DNA of 64,000 bases from assembly GCF_020103695.1 (NCBI RefSeq), contig NZ_JAHXBF010000002.1, positions 434,001 through 498,000 on the forward strand. The letters are read 5' to 3'. The DNA comes from Hyalangium versicolor. GTDB lineage: Bacteria; Myxococcota; Myxococcia; Myxococcales; Myxococcaceae. Shown piece after piece: positions 8,948 through 16,951 of this stretch. Below the pieces are notes generated by a model. The model saw only the letters and a list, made by a program, of their open reading frames with translations, did not search any database and was not told the origin of the DNA. The position numbers and the translations under genes were made by a program. Position 1 is the stretch's first letter. Each line of letters opens with the position of its first letter.

Positions 8948-10786
8948 CTACCGGGCAATCGCCGGGAGCGACATCGTCATCGGGCGCATGCGCCGCTGGA
9001 GTGCCCAGTAGTGGCGCTGCCCGGCAATGTTGAGCGGGTCCAGCGCGAGCGCCTGGGCATAGCAATCGAGCGCCGCCTTCAGCGAGTGCTGCGCCTCCAG
9101 GTTCCGAGCCTGGACGAAGAATGCATGCGCGCGGGCCTCGGCCCCCGGTCGGGCGGAGAGGTAGGCCCGGCGCATCGGGTCCACCGCCTGCTCCGTGAGC
9201 CCCGCGGCGATGCACCGGGCGATGCCGTGGGCGTTGCCCTTGCTGGCGTCATAGCCCGCGCGAGTGAGGGGATCTCCCAGCGTGCGCCGCGCGGCCTCCA
9301 CCCGGGCGCGCAGCATCTCTAGATCGCGGCGCTGGCTCTGGGGAATCGTGCGCCCCCAGAAGGTCTCCACGCGGCGGTACGCGGCCTCGGAGCGCTGACG
9401 CACCTCATCGAAGCTCGCGGAGGGCGGCAGGCCGAGGAAGACGTAGGGATCCTTGCCCAGCGCGGCGGTGCGCGCGAGGAGCTGCGCCAGCTCGGGATCC
9501 GGCAGCGGCTCGCTGGCGCCATCCCGAGCCTGGGCCACCAGGGCGCTGAGCGCCTCCGAGGGCTCGGTGAAGTGGACGAAGAAGCCGGCGGAGACACCCC
9601 ATCCGAGCGCCTCGTCCTGCGAGACGTGGCGAACCACATCCCCCGCGCAGATGACCGAGCGGCCCTGGAAGGAGAGCTCCAGGGGCAGCCGCGCGGCGAG
9701 CGGCGGCGGAGCGCCCTCGAAGGCAATGAAGAGCCCCTCCGCGGTGACGTCGCTGGCGCGAACGGATCGAGGCTCCGGGCTGCCCAGCCCGCCCACGCGC
9801 ACCTGTAAGCCCGAGGGCCCCTCGACGCGCGGCGCGACGGCCTGCAACGTCATCGTGGGCCGGGGAATGCGGCGCTGGGCCGCGATGAGCGCGAGTTGGA
9901 AGTCGCGAGCGCTGGGAAAGCGCTCCTCCGGCCGCCGGGCGATGGCCTGCATCAGCACCATGGAGAGGACCGGCGGGATGCGCGAGTCCAAGGTGTGCGG
10001 AGCAGGCGGACGCTGCTCCTGCTGGTGGAGCAGCACCTCGGTCATCCGGCCACGGCCGAAGGGCAGACGCCCGGTGAGGAGCCGGTAGCCGATGACACCC
10101 AGCGCATACACATCCATGCGGGTGTCCGCGGCGGTGGTCTCCCACTGCTCCGGAGCCATATACGAGGGCGAACCCAGGGACACACCGGCCGCGAGCTCCT
10201 CTGGGGAGAAGCAGGCGGACAGGACGCTGGCCATGCCGAAGTCGAGCACCTTCGCCAGGCGCTGACCCTGCTTGTCCCGGGTGATGACGATGTTGTCCGG
10301 CTTGAGATCGCAGTGCACCACGCCGCGAGCGTGCGCGGCCTCGAGGCCCTCGAGCACCTGGATGAGCAGGGCCGTGGCCTCCGCGGGAGGCATGGGCAGC
10401 GGCAGCGTCGACAGGGGATCACCCTCGACGTACTCCATGAGGACGCAGGGCTGGCCGCCGGGGCCCGGCCGCGCATCGAGCACGCGAGCGACGTTGCGGT
10501 GGATGACGCGGCTGGCCGCCTGGGCCTCCACATAGAAGCGGGTGCGCACCATGGAGCTCGCGGCCAGGGGCGGGTGCAGCACCTTCACGGTGAAGCGGGC
10601 CCCCGTCGGCGGGTGCATCGTCAGGTAGACAGCACCCACGGCCCCCAGCCCGAGCAGTCGCTCGAAGATGAGGGGACCGTGCCGCTGGCCTACGAGTGAG
10701 TTGACCTCGTCCATCGCGGAAGCACCGGAGAACGCCGGGCATGCACTCCCGGCGGGATGAACTGCCTGGCAGTGAACGCACCCCAT
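8948..10786 (-). CDS. Multidomain Ser/Thr protein kinase with PilZ-like, J-like and TPR parts
   Basis: Predicted cytoplasmic signalling kinase. From ATG 10786 it is 612 aa and opens with a CxxC plus His/Cys mini-motif (MGCVHCQAVH). The kinase domain spans about 38-310: Gly-rich loop GLGAVGAVY, VKVL lysine 68, catalytic loop HCDLKPDN (Asp160; Cys instead of Arg, a non-RD kinase), DFG 182-184 and APE 211-213. Then comes a myxobacterial PilZ-like domain (about 335-425), a J-domain-like stretch starting DPYVFLGLPPSASFDEVR, and a C-terminal TPR-like segment. No transmembrane helix is visible, unlike many myxobacterial Ser/Thr kinases. An upstream start at 10840 is possible but carries no better ribosome site. 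Confidence 0.93.
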   Translation of the reverse strand: MGCVHCQAVHPAGSACPAFSGASAMDEVNSLVGQRHGPLIFERLLGLGAVGAVYLTMHPPTGARFTVKVLHPPLAASSMVRTRFYVEAQAASRVIHRNVARVLDARPGPGGQPCVLMEYVEGDPLSTLPLPMPPAEATALLIQVLEGLEAAHARGVVHCDLKPDNIVITRDKQGQRLAKVLDFGMASVLSACFSPEELAAGVSLGSPSYMAPEQWETTAADTRMDVYALGVIGYRLLTGRLPFGRGRMTEVLLHQQEQRPPAPHTLDSRIPPVLSMVLMQAIARRPEERFPSARDFQLALIAAQRRIPRPTMTLQAVAPRVEGPSGLQVRVGGLGSPEPRSVRASDVTAEGLFIAFEGAPPPLAARLPLELSFQGRSVICAGDVVRHVSQDEALGWGVSAGFFVHFTEPSEALSALVAQARDGASEPLPDPELAQLLARTAALGKDPYVFLGLPPSASFDEVRQRSEAAYRRVETFWGRTIPQSQRRDLEMLRARVEAARRTLGDPLTRAGYDASKGNAHGIARCIAAGLTEQAVDPMRRAYLSARPGAEARAHAFFVQARNLEAQHSLKAALDCYAQALALDPLNIAGQRHYWALQRRMRPMTMSLPAIAR

Positions 10787-11065
10787 CAACGCCACCCCCC
10801 CACGTGAATCCGCCGCCGCCGACATACGGGAGCGGATCACTGCAACGTTCGTGCAGAGGGCTGGAGTCGCCTACCCGACGCTCGAACCCCTCGAAGCAGC
10901 GGAGAGGGGCGGAGTGCGGGGTGCGAGGGCACCGTCATTTTTACCGGAGCCCCCTGAATGGAGACTCCAGCATCTACCGGCTTTTTCCGAGATTGCAGGT
11001 CATCCGTCGCAGGGCTCCACAGGTGTGAGCCTCTGCAACGCTGAACGGCAGGAGCACCGATGCGC

Positions 11066-11740
11066 CTACCGCTTGCGGGCGCTGGCGGCGCGCTGCATGA
11101 CGGTCTGCTTGCGAGTGCCTTCCTCGCCGCGCATCCACTCCTTCATGGCGGGCACCACCTGCTTGCTCCAGGCGCGACCCGCACGCACGGTGATGAAGGC
11201 CTCCACCAAGGTGTGAACCATGTTGGAGAGTTGCTCGGCCAGATAGAGCCGCTCACCGAGCTGGGAGTCCTCCTCCTCGCTCATGAGGGCGGGGAGCTTG
11301 GCGGCGCGGATGTCGAGGAACTCGGCGTCCAGCGTGGCCTCATAGGCCTTCTCGGCATGGGTGAGCAGCAGGCGCGCCTGATGGACGAGCAGGCCGCGAT
11401 CCAGCGAGTGCTTCACCTGCTCGGAGTACGGCGCCAGGGAGCCGCGAGCGGACAACTCGGTGACATCTCCGCTCACGCCCTTGAGGACCACGCGCCCGAT
11501 GAAGAGGACGGTGACTCCGGCCTTCTCGAACTGGACGAGCGGCTCGCCCGCCTCCGAGCGCCACAGCAACCACGTGAGGAACTCGCGTCCGAGATACGCC
11601 TTGCCGCGAAGGAGTGCCTCGCGGGCTTTGTCGCGCTCGACTTCGGCCGTGTCCTTCTTCTCCTCGGTGGCGGCGCCGTCGACGCCGACATCACCTCGCA
11701 TGAAGGCCGCTTCCTCGCGGGCCTGCTCACGCTTCCCCAT
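11066..11740 (-). CDS. Unknown protein coupled to an RdgC-like gene
   Basis: A 224-aa cytoplasmic protein starting MGKREQAREEAAFMRG at ATG 11740, 14 bases inside the end of the RdgC-like gene, so translation is very likely coupled. The N-terminal 45 residues are charged and disordered-looking. The core contains GREFLTWLLWRSEAG, which reminds me of the second half of RdgC-type proteins in delta-proteobacterial lineages, and a helical C-terminal half. My inference is that this gene and its partner divide a two-part RdgC-like protein between them, but the assignment rests on recall of motifs only. Confidence 0.85.
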   Translation of the reverse strand: MGKREQAREEAAFMRGDVGVDGAATEEKKDTAEVERDKAREALLRGKAYLGREFLTWLLWRSEAGEPLVQFEKAGVTVLFIGRVVLKGVSGDVTELSARGSLAPYSEQVKHSLDRGLLVHQARLLLTHAEKAYEATLDAEFLDIRAAKLPALMSEEEDSQLGERLYLAEQLSNMVHTLVEAFITVRAGRAWSKQVVPAMKEWMRGEEGTRKQTVMQRAASARKR

Positions 11741-12377
11741 GACGCACCTCCACCGGCAACTCAGCGGCCAGCTCGACTCCAATCAACTCCGCGGTCGGCC
11801 CCAGGGCCGATTCCTCGATGCCCATGCGCGCCGCCGCAGTGGCGGGAATGAGCGGAGTGAGCTTCACCTTGAAGGCCGCCTCGATGCCGTTGAGCACCTC
11901 CTCCACGGCCTTGCGCGAGGCGGCCCAGATCTGCAGCTGCTGGGACTTCAGGTTCCAGCTCACGTCATGCACCTTGGTGATGGGCACGGCGCGGTTGCGA
12001 AGCATCTGCCGGATGGAGCCCTTGCTCTCGGCCTTCTCGCCGCGGCTGGGAGCGCGGCCCTTCTCCTTCTCGAAGGCGGCGGACCACTTGTCGAGCTCGG
12101 CGCGGAGCACGGGGCTGGGGATCTTGATGGCGTCGATGCGCCACGCGAAGAGGGCGTACTCACCATAGAAGAGGCTGCCGGCGTTGAACTCGGAGGCGTC
12201 GTGGTTCTCCAGCTCGACGAAACCGGCGGCCCGCTCTTCCTCGGAGCGGCGTTCGATGGGGGCGAAGGCTCGGGCCTTGAGCGCGCGAGACAGCGAGCGC
12301 TTGAGGTCCGCGGGAGCTCCCTCGGCAGGCTCGACGAGGAAGCGTGAGAAGGTGACGGCACCACGCAGGACGGGCAT
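11727..12377 (-). CDS. RdgC-like recombination-associated protein (short form)
   Basis: RdgC proteins form DNA-binding rings that modulate RecA. This 216-aa product starts MPVLRGAVTFSRFLVE and carries the RdgC layout: GFVELENHDASEF early, then FAWRIDAIKIPSPVLRAEL, a lysine-rich stretch with KGSIRQMLRNRAVPI, and DVSWNLKSQQLQIWAAS. E. coli RdgC is about 300 aa, so this is a short version. The start at 12377 was chosen on the family N-terminus. The frame overlaps the next gene by 14 bases. It is transcribed divergently from argS. Confidence 0.8.
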   Translation of the reverse strand: MPVLRGAVTFSRFLVEPAEGAPADLKRSLSRALKARAFAPIERRSEEERAAGFVELENHDASEFNAGSLFYGEYALFAWRIDAIKIPSPVLRAELDKWSAAFEKEKGRAPSRGEKAESKGSIRQMLRNRAVPITKVHDVSWNLKSQQLQIWAASRKAVEEVLNGIEAAFKVKLTPLIPATAAARMGIEESALGPTAELIGVELAAELPVEVRHGEA

Positions 12378-12387
12378 GAGGCGCGGC

Positions 12388-12416
12388 ACAATGAGGAGAC
12401 CAGATGCGTCAGTCAA
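12388..12416 (-). promoter_or_regulatory. Candidate promoter of the RdgC-like gene pair
   Basis: Minus-strand TTGACT (12416-12411), a 17-base spacer and CATTGT (12393-12388). The -35 is strong, the -10 weak. Transcription would begin only a few bases before ATG 12377, implying a nearly leaderless mRNA. Confidence 0.33.
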
Positions 12417-12527
12417 GCCACCTGGGGTACGACACCTATCAGAGGGCGCAAGGAAGCCGTGAAGCCGGGGCGGATTCTGCCTAGATTGCGCAGCCCTCAA
12501 GCCCGGTTAATGGAGAAAGACGTCCCC

Positions 12528-14306
12528 ATGCGGCAAAAGGTTTTCGCAGTCATCGATGAAACGCTCGCGGCGTTGAAGGCAGCCGGCACGCTCAAGCTGG
12601 AGCAGAAGCCCGCCTACAGCGTGGAGCCCCCGAAGAACGCGGCCCACGGAGACTGGGCGGTCAACGTGGCGATGCTGTTGAACAAGCCTGAGGGCAAGCC
12701 GCCCCGCGACATCGCCAACGCCATCGTGAAGGGGCTGGTGGACAAGGAGGGCATCGTCGCCAAGGTGGAGGTGGCGGGCCCGGGCTTCCTGAACTTCACG
12801 TTGAAGGAGCAGGTCATCCAGCAGGTGGCGCGCGACGTGCTGAGCGTGGGGGACGCGTTCGGGCGGCGGGCGCCGAAGTCGACGGGCAAGCGCGTCATGG
12901 TGGAGTTCGTGTCGGCGAACCCCACGGGGCCGGTGCACATCGGCCATGCGCGCGGGGCGTTCATGGGCGACGCGGTGTCGCGGCTGCTGGAGGCGGCCGG
13001 GCACGAGGTGACGCGCGAGTTCTACATCAACGACTACGGCAACCAGGTGTTGACGCTGGGGCGCACGGTGCACAAGCGCTACCGGCAGCTCTTCGGCGAG
13101 CAGGTGGAGCTGGTCGAGGGTGAGTACCCGGCCGAGTACGTCATCGACATCGCGAAGACGTGGAAGGCGGAGATCGGCGAGAAGTACCTGAAGGCGCCGG
13201 AGTCCGAGTGGTTGCAGCCGGCCATCGCGGTGGCGGTCCGGGAGAACCTGAAGTCCATCAAGGAGAGCCTGGAGAAGGCGAACATCAAGCACGACGTGTT
13301 CTTCAGCGAGGCTTCGCTGCACGCGGCGGGCAAGGTGAAGGCGGTCGCCGAGGAGTACAAGAAGCGCGGGGTGACGTACGAGGCGACGGAGGCCCGGCGC
13401 GACACGGAGAAAGTGCGCAGCGAGGAGAGCAAGGCGGCGCAGTACACGGATCGCCAGAAGGGCGGCACGTTCCTGACGACGAGCCAGCACGGGGACGACG
13501 AGGACCGCGTCATCCTGCGGCATGACGGGACGCCGGTGTACCTGACGGCGGATCTGGCGTACCACAAGGAGAAGTACGACCGGGGCTTCGACCGGATCAT
13601 CGACGTGCTGGGAGCGGACCACGCGGGGCACACGCCTCGCATCAAGGCGGGCATCATCCTGCTGGGGCTGGATCCGAAGCGGCTGGAGTTCCTGCTGGTG
13701 CAGATCGTCCGCATCACCCGGAGCGGCGAGGAGGTGAAGGTCTCCAAGCGCAAGGGCACGGTGTTCGAGCTGGAGGACCTCATCGACGAGGTGGGTCCGG
13801 ACGTGTGCCGGTTCCTGTTCTTGATGAAGACGGCGAACTCGCGCTTCGACTTCGATCTGGACCTGGTGCAGAAGCAGTCGAAGGACAACCCGGTCTTCTA
13901 CTTCCAGTACGGGCACGCGCGGTGCGCGAGCATCCTGAAGAAGGCGGTGGAGAAGGGCTCACCGTTCGTGGGGCTGGAGGGCCTGAAGCCGGAGCACCTG
14001 GCGCGGCTGCAGCTGCCCGAGGAGCTGGCGATGCTGAAGAAGATGAGCCAGTTGCCAGACGTGGTGGCGAGCGCGGCGGAGCGGCTCGAACCGCACCACG
14101 TGCTGTACTTCTGCCAGGAGCTGATCACGGACTTCCACAGCTACTACACGAAGTACAAGACGGACCCGATCATCAGCGGCGACGCGGAGAAGACGCAGGG
14201 CCGGCTGGCGATGGTGGCGGCGCTGAAGCAGACGCTGCGCAGTGCGTTCGCGCTGCTGGGCATCAGCGCCCCCGAGTACATGGAGGCCCCGCCCGAAGAG
14301 GAGTGA
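12528..14306 (+). CDS. argS: Arginyl-tRNA synthetase
   Basis: Charges tRNA-Arg in the cytoplasm. The 592-aa class I synthetase has the N-terminal Add-1 domain, the HIGH motif at 137-140 within NPTGPVHIGHARG, the KMSKS-equivalent VSKRKGT, and the C-terminal DALR anticodon-binding domain. ATG 12528 (MRQKVFAV) has GGAGA 11-15 bases upstream; an alternative ATG at 12510 adds six residues but has no ribosome site. It stands alone, divergent from the RdgC-like pair. Confidence 0.97.
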   Translation: MRQKVFAVIDETLAALKAAGTLKLEQKPAYSVEPPKNAAHGDWAVNVAMLLNKPEGKPPRDIANAIVKGLVDKEGIVAKVEVAGPGFLNFTLKEQVIQQVARDVLSVGDAFGRRAPKSTGKRVMVEFVSANPTGPVHIGHARGAFMGDAVSRLLEAAGHEVTREFYINDYGNQVLTLGRTVHKRYRQLFGEQVELVEGEYPAEYVIDIAKTWKAEIGEKYLKAPESEWLQPAIAVAVRENLKSIKESLEKANIKHDVFFSEASLHAAGKVKAVAEEYKKRGVTYEATEARRDTEKVRSEESKAAQYTDRQKGGTFLTTSQHGDDEDRVILRHDGTPVYLTADLAYHKEKYDRGFDRIIDVLGADHAGHTPRIKAGIILLGLDPKRLEFLLVQIVRITRSGEEVKVSKRKGTVFELEDLIDEVGPDVCRFLFLMKTANSRFDFDLDLVQKQSKDNPVFYFQYGHARCASILKKAVEKGSPFVGLEGLKPEHLARLQLPEELAMLKKMSQLPDVVASAAERLEPHHVLYFCQELITDFHSYYTKYKTDPIISGDAEKTQGRLAMVAALKQTLRSAFALLGISAPEYMEAPPEEE

Positions 14307-14324
14307 GCGGAGACAGGAGGAGTT

Positions 14325-14942
14325 CTACCCTCCGTCAGGGATTCCTCCATCGGGAACCCCGCGGGCCTGTGATTCGAGGCTCGCGGGGCTTCCGCCATCC
14401 TTGCGCCACTGCGGAGGTATGAAGCTTGGAGCATCCGCTCCCCTCAGAAGAATGCGCATCTCTTCTTCGGAGACTGGGTAGGACTTCTCCACGCCTGCAT
14501 CCGAGGGATCAAGCTGGGAGCCATCTGGCTCACCCGTGGCCAAACGCCTGAGGATGCGGCCATCGGTGCTGATGGCGTACCTCAGGCCGTCATCCAGCGG
14601 TATGACTCTCTTCTCACAATGACTGTGGGGGTCCACCCCAATCTCCACGAAGATGATGTCTCCCCGGCGGATGACACGATACTGCTGCGCTTCTTGGGTC
14701 TGCCAACAGTCCCTCGGCTGGGCGCCAGGAGGTATGTAGTCATTGGCGGCAATCGTGAGGGCCCGGAGCGTCACGCCATCCAGTTCATATGGATGTCCCT
14801 TCGCTCCGACGACGACCGGCAATTCTGCGTCGAACTCCGGAAAGACAATAGACTTGTCCTCCTCGATCATTGACACCTGAGGGCTCGAACTCCGCACGCA
14901 GCCTGAGAGGATGATGGCAAGTAATTGTGGCAACCTTCTCAT
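14325..14942 (-). CDS. Hypothetical lipoprotein
   Basis: A 205-aa secreted protein of unknown function. Its signal ends AIILSGC, a good lipobox, so it should be membrane-anchored. The mature part contains VVVGAKGHPYELDGVTLRAL, YRVIRRGDIIFVEIGVD and several Cys, suggesting a compact beta-rich domain. The C-terminal 25 residues are Gly/Pro-rich and coincide with a strong hairpin that can end argS transcription from the other strand, so the tail may be poorly conserved. It converges with argS and is divergent from the next gene. Confidence 0.75.
   Translation of the reverse strand: MRRLPQLLAIILSGCVRSSSPQVSMIEEDKSIVFPEFDAELPVVVGAKGHPYELDGVTLRALTIAANDYIPPGAQPRDCWQTQEAQQYRVIRRGDIIFVEIGVDPHSHCEKRVIPLDDGLRYAISTDGRILRRLATGEPDGSQLDPSDAGVEKSYPVSEEEMRILLRGADAPSFIPPQWRKDGGSPASLESQARGVPDGGIPDGG
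14357..14388 (+). terminator. Hairpin downstream of argS
   Basis: A 12-base-pair stem (CCCCGCGGGCCT with AGGCTCGCGGGG, one G-U) and an eight-base loop, starting 51 bases after the argS stop. There is no T-run, as is common in GC-rich genomes. It lies inside the 3' end of the opposing lipoprotein gene. Confidence 0.5.
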
Positions 14943-15066
14943 GGCGCACCCCTCCCCGCGCAGGGGGCATCTGCCTCCATCATAGCCGCGTCCATGAGGT
15001 CGGTGAACCGAAGCCCTAGTCGCGACCGAGCGCGAGGGCTACGCTCGGCGCAAGAGGAGAGAAGCC

Positions 15067-16287
15067 ATGCTCACATGCATCCGCCGTCCTCCGTTCCTGC
15101 GTTCTGGAGTCCCGCTCGCGCTGGGCCTTGGGCTGCTCGGCATCGCCTCCTGGGCCGCCGCACCTGGCGCCGGAGACACCCTCTCGGCGGAGCACTTCTC
15201 CCGGGCCTGTGCCACCCTCGAATCCGGCAACCTGGATAGCGCCGCCCAAGACATCCGCGCGCTGCGCGAGGCGAATCCTGAGTCCCCCGAGGCAAAACTG
15301 CTCGAGTCGCTCCTCACGCTCCGGCGTGAGCGCCCTTCCCTTAGCGGGTTCGATGCGTTCCTTCAGGCGTGGGATGAGCTCGGCCGTCCGGATTTCAGCG
15401 ACTCGCGCCTTCTCCCGAAAGAAAACGCCAGCGAGGACACCCGCCCTGATGAGTTGGAGCTCCGCACCGGCTCCTCCGAGACAGAACTCCTGCTCGCCCT
15501 CTCCCTGGGACCAGATGCCACACATGGGCGGCTGATCCTCCGGCATCTGCGTGAGCTGAATCCGCCCGAGTTCATCTTCGCCGCTGACTCCTTCTTCCAC
15601 AGCGAGTCGCTCCCCAGGAAGCTGCGCGCCCAGGCTTCTGACACCGTGCGTGCGCGGCTGTCGGAGTTGACCCTCGCCGCTCCCAAGGCCATGCAGTACC
15701 CCGCCTTGCTGCTGCTGGAGGGCTCCTCCCCGGATGCGCCCTTCACTCCCGAGGATCTCAAGGCGCTCGAGGCCATCGCCGCCCTGCCCGACTGGCGCGA
15801 GACGGACTTTCACACGCTCTACCACCACGCCTTGCGCCACTTCGAGGCCGTCAGCCACCCCCAACCCACTCAAGCCGCCTACATGCTCGTCGTCGAGTCG
15901 ATGGCCAATGAACCTGCCTACCTCCTGTTCAAGCGGACTGAAGCCTCCGAAGCAGTGCTCTCCCCCGTGGAACTGCGACGCCTTGGCGAGGCCCTCTGGC
16001 GCATCGGCTCGCGCATGGCCGAGGAGTCCACGCTCCTCGAACGCATGCTGGGCACCCGGCTGATGCAGGATGGAGCCCGCCTGGTGGGCGACGAGGTCCG
16101 CAGCCAGCAAGCCTCCGCAATACGCGAGGAGGGAGCCGCCGCCATGAAGGCCGTGTCGCGGGCCAATCTCCTCCGCTGGCCTCTTCGCTCGACGCGCGAA
16201 GCCTTCAAGGAAGCGATGCTGCGCGATGAGATGGCATGCATGCTCCGCTTCCTCCCACCGGATTCGTCTCTGAGGAAAGCTCCATAA
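15067..16287 (+). CDS. Secreted protein of unknown function
   Basis: A 406-aa protein with a signal peptide (basic start, hydrophobic LALGLGLLGIASW, cleavage near AAAPGA). ATG 15067 has GAGGAG at good spacing. The mature part is helical: an N-terminal TPR-like stretch (FSRACATLESGNLDSAAQDIRAL) followed by Leu/Glu-rich helices to the end. No catalytic motif is seen. It stands alone, with a strong terminator after it. Confidence 0.85.
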   Translation: MLTCIRRPPFLRSGVPLALGLGLLGIASWAAAPGAGDTLSAEHFSRACATLESGNLDSAAQDIRALREANPESPEAKLLESLLTLRRERPSLSGFDAFLQAWDELGRPDFSDSRLLPKENASEDTRPDELELRTGSSETELLLALSLGPDATHGRLILRHLRELNPPEFIFAADSFFHSESLPRKLRAQASDTVRARLSELTLAAPKAMQYPALLLLEGSSPDAPFTPEDLKALEAIAALPDWRETDFHTLYHHALRHFEAVSHPQPTQAAYMLVVESMANEPAYLLFKRTEASEAVLSPVELRRLGEALWRIGSRMAEESTLLERMLGTRLMQDGARLVGDEVRSQQASAIREEGAAAMKAVSRANLLRWPLRSTREAFKEAMLRDEMACMLRFLPPDSSLRKAP

Positions 16288-16297
16288 GAGACTCCGG

Positions 16298-16334
16298 AGA
16301 GGGGAATCCGCACCGCCAGGCGCGGATCCCCTCT
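16298..16334. terminator. Bidirectional terminator
   Basis: AGAGGGGAATCCGC (16298-16311) pairs with GCGGATCCCCTCT (16322-16334) with one bulged A, followed by TTT on the plus strand. It sits between two convergent genes, 11 bases after the first stop. Confidence 0.7.
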
Positions 16335-16342
16335 TTCCCAGT

Positions 16343-16603
16343 TCAGTTCATGGACCTGGCCCGTGGACCGCTGCGCGCGCAGTCCGAGCACACCTGCTTC
16401 TCGCGAGCGATTTCTTCGCCAGTGCCGCCCGGGTCATCGGCCCAGCGGGTGCGCCCATTCAGACGCTGGCGGTGGACAGCAGAACGAGCGGGGTACGTGG
16501 TGAAGCGGGTGGCGACCTCCACACGGTGCGCGGAGACTCCAGGACCCACGGCCTTCTTGCACGACTCACATCGATACATCCGAAGACAGCCAGGGCACGA
16601 CAA
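16343..16603 (-). CDS. Small Cys-rich (zinc-binding type) protein
   Basis: A short protein of 78-86 aa. Read from TTG 16603 it contains CPGC, CESC and a C-terminal CSDC; from ATG 16579 it begins MYRCESCKKAVGPG and keeps two Cys pairs. Third codon positions are strongly GC-biased, as expected of a real gene. The spacing of the CxxC pairs suggests a zinc ribbon. The core EVATRFTTYPARSAVHRQ between the pairs is rich in Arg and Thr. No function can be assigned; the start is uncertain because neither codon has a clear ribosome site. Confidence 0.6.
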   Translation of the reverse strand: MSCPGCLRMYRCESCKKAVGPGVSAHRVEVATRFTTYPARSAVHRQRLNGRTRWADDPGGTGEEIAREKQVCSDCARSGPRARSMN

Positions 16604-16951
16604 GCCCGCAGGGTGGCTGAAGCCCCGAGGGACGGGTGGAACCCGCCGCGAAACACGGCAGGGCTGGCACCGAACTCCACCGCGAGGCAGAGCCGGGCCT
16701 AAGCGAGGCCGTCATGGCCTCGCAGGGTGAAGGACACACGCGACTTGTTCGCCGCACCAGGAAGGCGCGGAGGGCGTCAGTCCGAAAACTGTGGGGAAGG
16801 GCACGCGATAGGCGCTGCGGCGCCACGTCGGTTGTTCTTGGGCACAGTAACGATGCCCCCTGGCAGCGTCAAGAGAGCAGAGACGCCCACGATGCAGCTC
16901 GGTGCACTCGCGCAGCAGCACCCCACGCCGCGTCATGTATGGTGCCGCGCC
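16604..16951. other. Intergenic region upstream of leuS
   Basis: 348 bases with no gene I can support. The leuS frame is open back to 16727 but that part is Arg/Pro-rich and unlike any LeuRS. No riboswitch, T-box or clear promoter was recognised. It must contain the leuS promoter. Confidence 0.5.

Noticed and set aside
16727..16951. A 75-residue extension at the start of leuS
   Set aside because: No LeuRS has such an Arg/Pro-rich leader; the family start is MAYEHRTVEPKW at 16952.
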